From an uncultured Bacteroidales bacterium (lineage in GTDB: Bacteria; Bacteroidota; Bacteroidia; Bacteroidales; Bacteroidaceae): DNA of 64,000 bases. How positions within the stretch are numbered: position 1 is the first letter of the stretch; every line of letters starts with the position of its first letter. Both the position numbers and the translations under genes were made by a program. The notes beneath the pieces were generated by a model, which saw only the letters and a program-made list of their open reading frames with translations, had not been told where the DNA came from and searched no databases. This document shows, in pieces, positions 61,654 through 64,000 of this stretch. The stretch lies in contig CADCAG010000016.1 in the NCBI GenBank assembly GCA_902799355.1, positions 1-64,000 on the forward strand, written 5' to 3'.

Positions 61654-62811
61654 ATGAAAGGAATATTTCCTTTAGAAAAACTGGAACGCATACAGACGCC
61701 CTTCTACTATTACGATGCAGAACTGTTGCGCAAGACGCTGCAAACCATACGCGAGGAAGTTAGCAAGCACGAGGGCTTTTGTGTGCACTATGCTGTCAAG
61801 GCCAATGCAAACCCCAAGGTGCTCAGGATTATTCGTGAGGCAGGCTTGGGTGTCGACTGTGTCAGCGGCGGCGAGATAGAAGCCAGCATCAAGGCCGGTT
61901 TCCCCAGCCAGCGCATCGTCTATGCAGGCGTGGGCAAGAGCGACTGGGAGATTAACCTCGGCTTGGACAACGACATCTTCTGCTTCAATGTGGAAAGCAT
62001 CCCTGAGTTGGAGGTTATCAACGAGTTGGCGGCCCAGAAAGGCAAGGTGGCTCGTGTGGCCTTCCGCCTGAATCCCAATGTGGGTGCACATACTCACGCC
62101 AACATCACTACGGGACTTGCTGAAAACAAGTTCGGCATCGACATGCGCGACATGCTGAAGGTCATCGAGGAAGCCTCGCAGATGACGAATATCAAGGTAG
62201 TCGGCTTACACTTCCATATTGGCAGTCAGATACTGGACATGGGCGACTTCGAGGCACTCTGCAATCGTGTCAACGAACTGCAGAACGAACTGGAGCGCCA
62301 TCGCATCCGTCTGGAACACATCAATGTTGGTGGCGGACTGGGTATAGACTACCAGCACCCAAACCGTGTACCCATCCCCGACTTCAAGGCTTACTTCGAT
62401 ACCTACGCCAAGAAACTGAAGTTGCGTGACGGACAGACCCTGCACTTTGAACTGGGTCGTGCCGTGGTGGCTCAGTGTGGTACACTTATCACGCGTACCT
62501 TATATATTAAGGAAGGCTACGTCAAGAAGTTCTGTATTGTCGATGCTGGTTTCACCGACCTCATCCGTCCTGCGCTCTATCAGGCCTATCACAAGATTGA
62601 GAACCTGTCGAGCGAGGAACCTGTTGAGGCTTACGACGTAGTTGGTCCCATCTGCGAGTCGACAGATGTCTTTGCCAAGCAGATTGACCTGAACAAGGCC
62701 CATCGTGGCGACCTCATTGCCATCCGTTCCGCAGGAGCCTATGGTGAAATTATGGCGTCACAGTACAACTGTCGCAAATTGCCTGTGGGATATATTAGCG
62801 AAGAACTCTAA
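61654..62811 (+). CDS. lysA: Diaminopimelate decarboxylase
   Basis: 385 residues of the fold-III PLP family. The PLP lysine is Lys49 in VHYAVKANANPKVLRII. The phosphate/substrate segments GLHFHIGSQILD and INVGGGLGIDY are present. C-terminal GPICESTDVFAKQIDL carries the catalytic Cys-Glu pattern and GAYGEIMASQYN completes it. It makes L-lysine from meso-DAP. Spacer from lysC is 30 bases with a repeated AATCACTAT. Confidence 0.97.
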   Translation: MKGIFPLEKLERIQTPFYYYDAELLRKTLQTIREEVSKHEGFCVHYAVKANANPKVLRIIREAGLGVDCVSGGEIEASIKAGFPSQRIVYAGVGKSDWEINLGLDNDIFCFNVESIPELEVINELAAQKGKVARVAFRLNPNVGAHTHANITTGLAENKFGIDMRDMLKVIEEASQMTNIKVVGLHFHIGSQILDMGDFEALCNRVNELQNELERHRIRLEHINVGGGLGIDYQHPNRVPIPDFKAYFDTYAKKLKLRDGQTLHFELGRAVVAQCGTLITRTLYIKEGYVKKFCIVDAGFTDLIRPALYQAYHKIENLSSEEPVEAYDVVGPICESTDVFAKQIDLNKAHRGDLIAIRSAGAYGEIMASQYNCRKLPVGYISEEL

Positions 62812-62826
62812 GAAGGAGAATGTAAG

Positions 62827-64000
62827 ATGGCGAAGATGACGGACTACATAGAGATAAAGGGGGCAAGAGTTAACAACCTGAAGAACATCAATGTCAAGAT
62901 ACCACGTAATAAACTCGTGGTGATTGCCGGTGTGTCAGGTAGCGGTAAGTCGTCACTGGCTTTCGACACCCTCTATGCTGAAGGTCAGCGTCGCTATGTA
63001 GAGAGTCTGTCTTCTTATGCTCGTCAGTTCCTGGGGCGCATGAACAAGCCCGAGTGTGACTTCATCAAAGGCATTCCACCGGCCATTGCCATCGAACAGA
63101 AAGTCATCTCGCGTAATCCGCGTTCTACCGTTGGCACCACCACCGAGATCTACGAATATCTGCGCCTGCTCTATGCCCGCATTGGGCGCACCTATTCGCC
63201 CATCAGCGGTCAGGAGGTGAAGAAACACTCCACCGAAGACATCATCCAATGTACGCGCCAATACGCGCCGGGCACCAAGTTTGTCATTATGGCGCCCATT
63301 CATCTGTCAGAGAACCGCACACTGGAGCAGCAGCTTAAGATTTATCTGCAAAATGGTTATATTCGTATTGCCGAAGGTGGCAACATCGTTCGCATCGACG
63401 ACTTCTTGGCTGAAGACTCTTCTATCAGTCATCAGCCATCAGACCTCTATTTGGTCATCGACCGTCTCTCTGTCGACAATGCCAAGGATGCCATTTCGCG
63501 ACTTGTGGACTCTGCTGAGACAGCTTTCTACGAGGGACATGGTGAGTGTCGCCTGATGTTCCTGCCGTCGAATATCTGCTACGACTTCTCTGTGCGTTTT
63601 GAGGCTGACGGCATTACTTTCGAGGAACCTACTGACAACCTCTTCTCTTTCAATTCCCCCATTGGCGCTTGTCCTGAGTGTCAGGGTTTCGGCAAGATTA
63701 TCGGCATCGATGAGCACCTCGTCATTCCAAACACTTCCCTGTCCGTCTATGACGGTTGTGTGGTGTGCTGGCATGGTGAGAAGATGAAGATGTGGAAGGA
63801 GGAGTTCTGTCGCAGAGCAGCTCAAGATGACTTCCCAATCTTCGAGCCCTACTATAATCTGACGCAGAAGCAGAAAGACATGCTGTGGCACGGGCTGCCT
63901 TCCGATAAGCATCGCGACAAGTACGACCGCGTGTCCATCGACAACTTCTTCCAGATGGTTCGCGAGAATCAGTATAAGATTCAGTATCGTGTCATGTTGG
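62827..64000 (+). CDS. uvrA: Excinuclease ABC subunit A (3' end outside the window)
   Basis: 391 codons are present, starting [20 protein letters not shown]. Walker [21 protein letters not shown] and then [18 protein letters not shown] are the UvrA signature. The UvrB-interaction region and the start of the first zinc-binding insert ([19 protein letters not shown]) are also in the window. It recognises DNA lesions in nucleotide excision repair. The gene continues beyond 64000. Bacteroidota often hold several UvrA paralogues and this looks like the main form. Confidence 0.95.
   Translation, partial: MAKMTDYIEIKGARVNNLKNINVKIPRNKLVVIAGVSGSGKSSLAFDTLYAEGQRRYVESLSSYARQFLGRMNKPECDFIKGIPPAIAIEQKVISRNPRSTVGTTTEIYEYLRLLYARIGRTYSPISGQEVKKHSTEDIIQCTRQYAPGTKFVIMAPIHLSENRTLEQQLKIYLQNGYIRIAEGGNIVRIDDFLAEDSSISHQPSDLYLVIDRLSVDNAKDAISRLVDSAETAFYEGHGECRLMFLPSNICYDFSVRFEADGITFEEPTDNLFSFNSPIGACPECQGFGKIIGIDEHLVIPNTSLSVYDGCVVCWHGEKMKMWKEEFCRRAAQDDFPIFEPYYNLTQKQKDMLWHGLPSDKHRDKYDRVSIDNFFQMVRENQYKIQYRVML

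Overview
The window looks like a chromosomal segment from a member of the Bacteroidales, most likely Prevotellaceae. This rests on four things: the F1Fo ATP synthase order (beta-epsilon-small membrane protein-a-c-b-delta-alpha-gamma); many promoters with the Bacteroidota -7 box TAnnTTTG, often with TTTG/TTG 19-20 bases upstream; poor Shine-Dalgarno sites; and protein families typical of the group (Reg_prop sensor kinases, DUF4369 thioredoxins, an ilv cluster containing an acyl-ACP thioesterase). No phage, insertion sequence, CRISPR array or rRNA was seen. The genus call is inference.

Layout. 0-0.1 kb: 5' end of an aspartokinase gene (thrA-like) leaving on the minus strand. 0.26-3.3 kb: C69 dipeptidase and NhaD antiporter. 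3.4-10.7 kb: the nine-gene ATP synthase operon. 10.7-14.8 kb: LolA-like protein, truA, an EamA transporter and an M6 metalloprotease. 14.9-17.5 kb: a four-subunit 2-oxoacid:ferredoxin oxidoreductase whose alpha subunit is frameshifted. 17.6-25.8 kb: OmpA-family porin, ilvD-ilvB-ilvN, acyl-ACP thioesterase, ilvC and a small beta-barrel protein. 25.8-27.0 kb: an AAA ATPase gene. 27.3-41.4 kb: one tightly coupled minus-strand operon of six genes: response regulator-PP2C phosphatase, membrane coiled-coil/propeller protein, Reg_prop sensor with a degenerate H-box, short soluble histidine kinase, a dimodular NRPS (A-T-C-A-T-TE) and a TonB-dependent receptor. 41.4-50 kb: ATP-grasp protein; pheS/TenI-like/prs/thioredoxin operon; DUF4348-like lipoprotein, murB, MBL hydrolase, panE. 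50-55.7 kb: a probable 33-residue protein gene, tRNA-Lys(CTT), membrane pyrophosphatase, an acidic-tailed protein, rarA and a TRIC-type channel. 55.9-64 kb: purU, hisH-hisA-hisF-hisIE, ftsE, lysC, lysA and the start of uvrA.

Two things stand out. First, the 14-kb signalling-NRPS-receptor operon. All junctions are 4-base ATGA overlaps or gaps of 2-3 bases, so sensing, assembly of a two-unit nonribosomal product and an outer-membrane receptor appear to be made together. The NRPS and receptor genes look clearly more AT-rich than the rest, suggesting a mosaic origin. Second, short degenerate tandem repeats, mostly of period 7, fill many gene-gene spacers. In several cases the first unit contains the stop codon of one gene and the last unit contains the ATG of the next. 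Similar arrays lie between divergent promoters and inside two coding regions (ilvD and the ATP-grasp gene).

All coordinates, motifs and repeat units were read by eye. Family assignments rest on recognised motifs and not on database searches.
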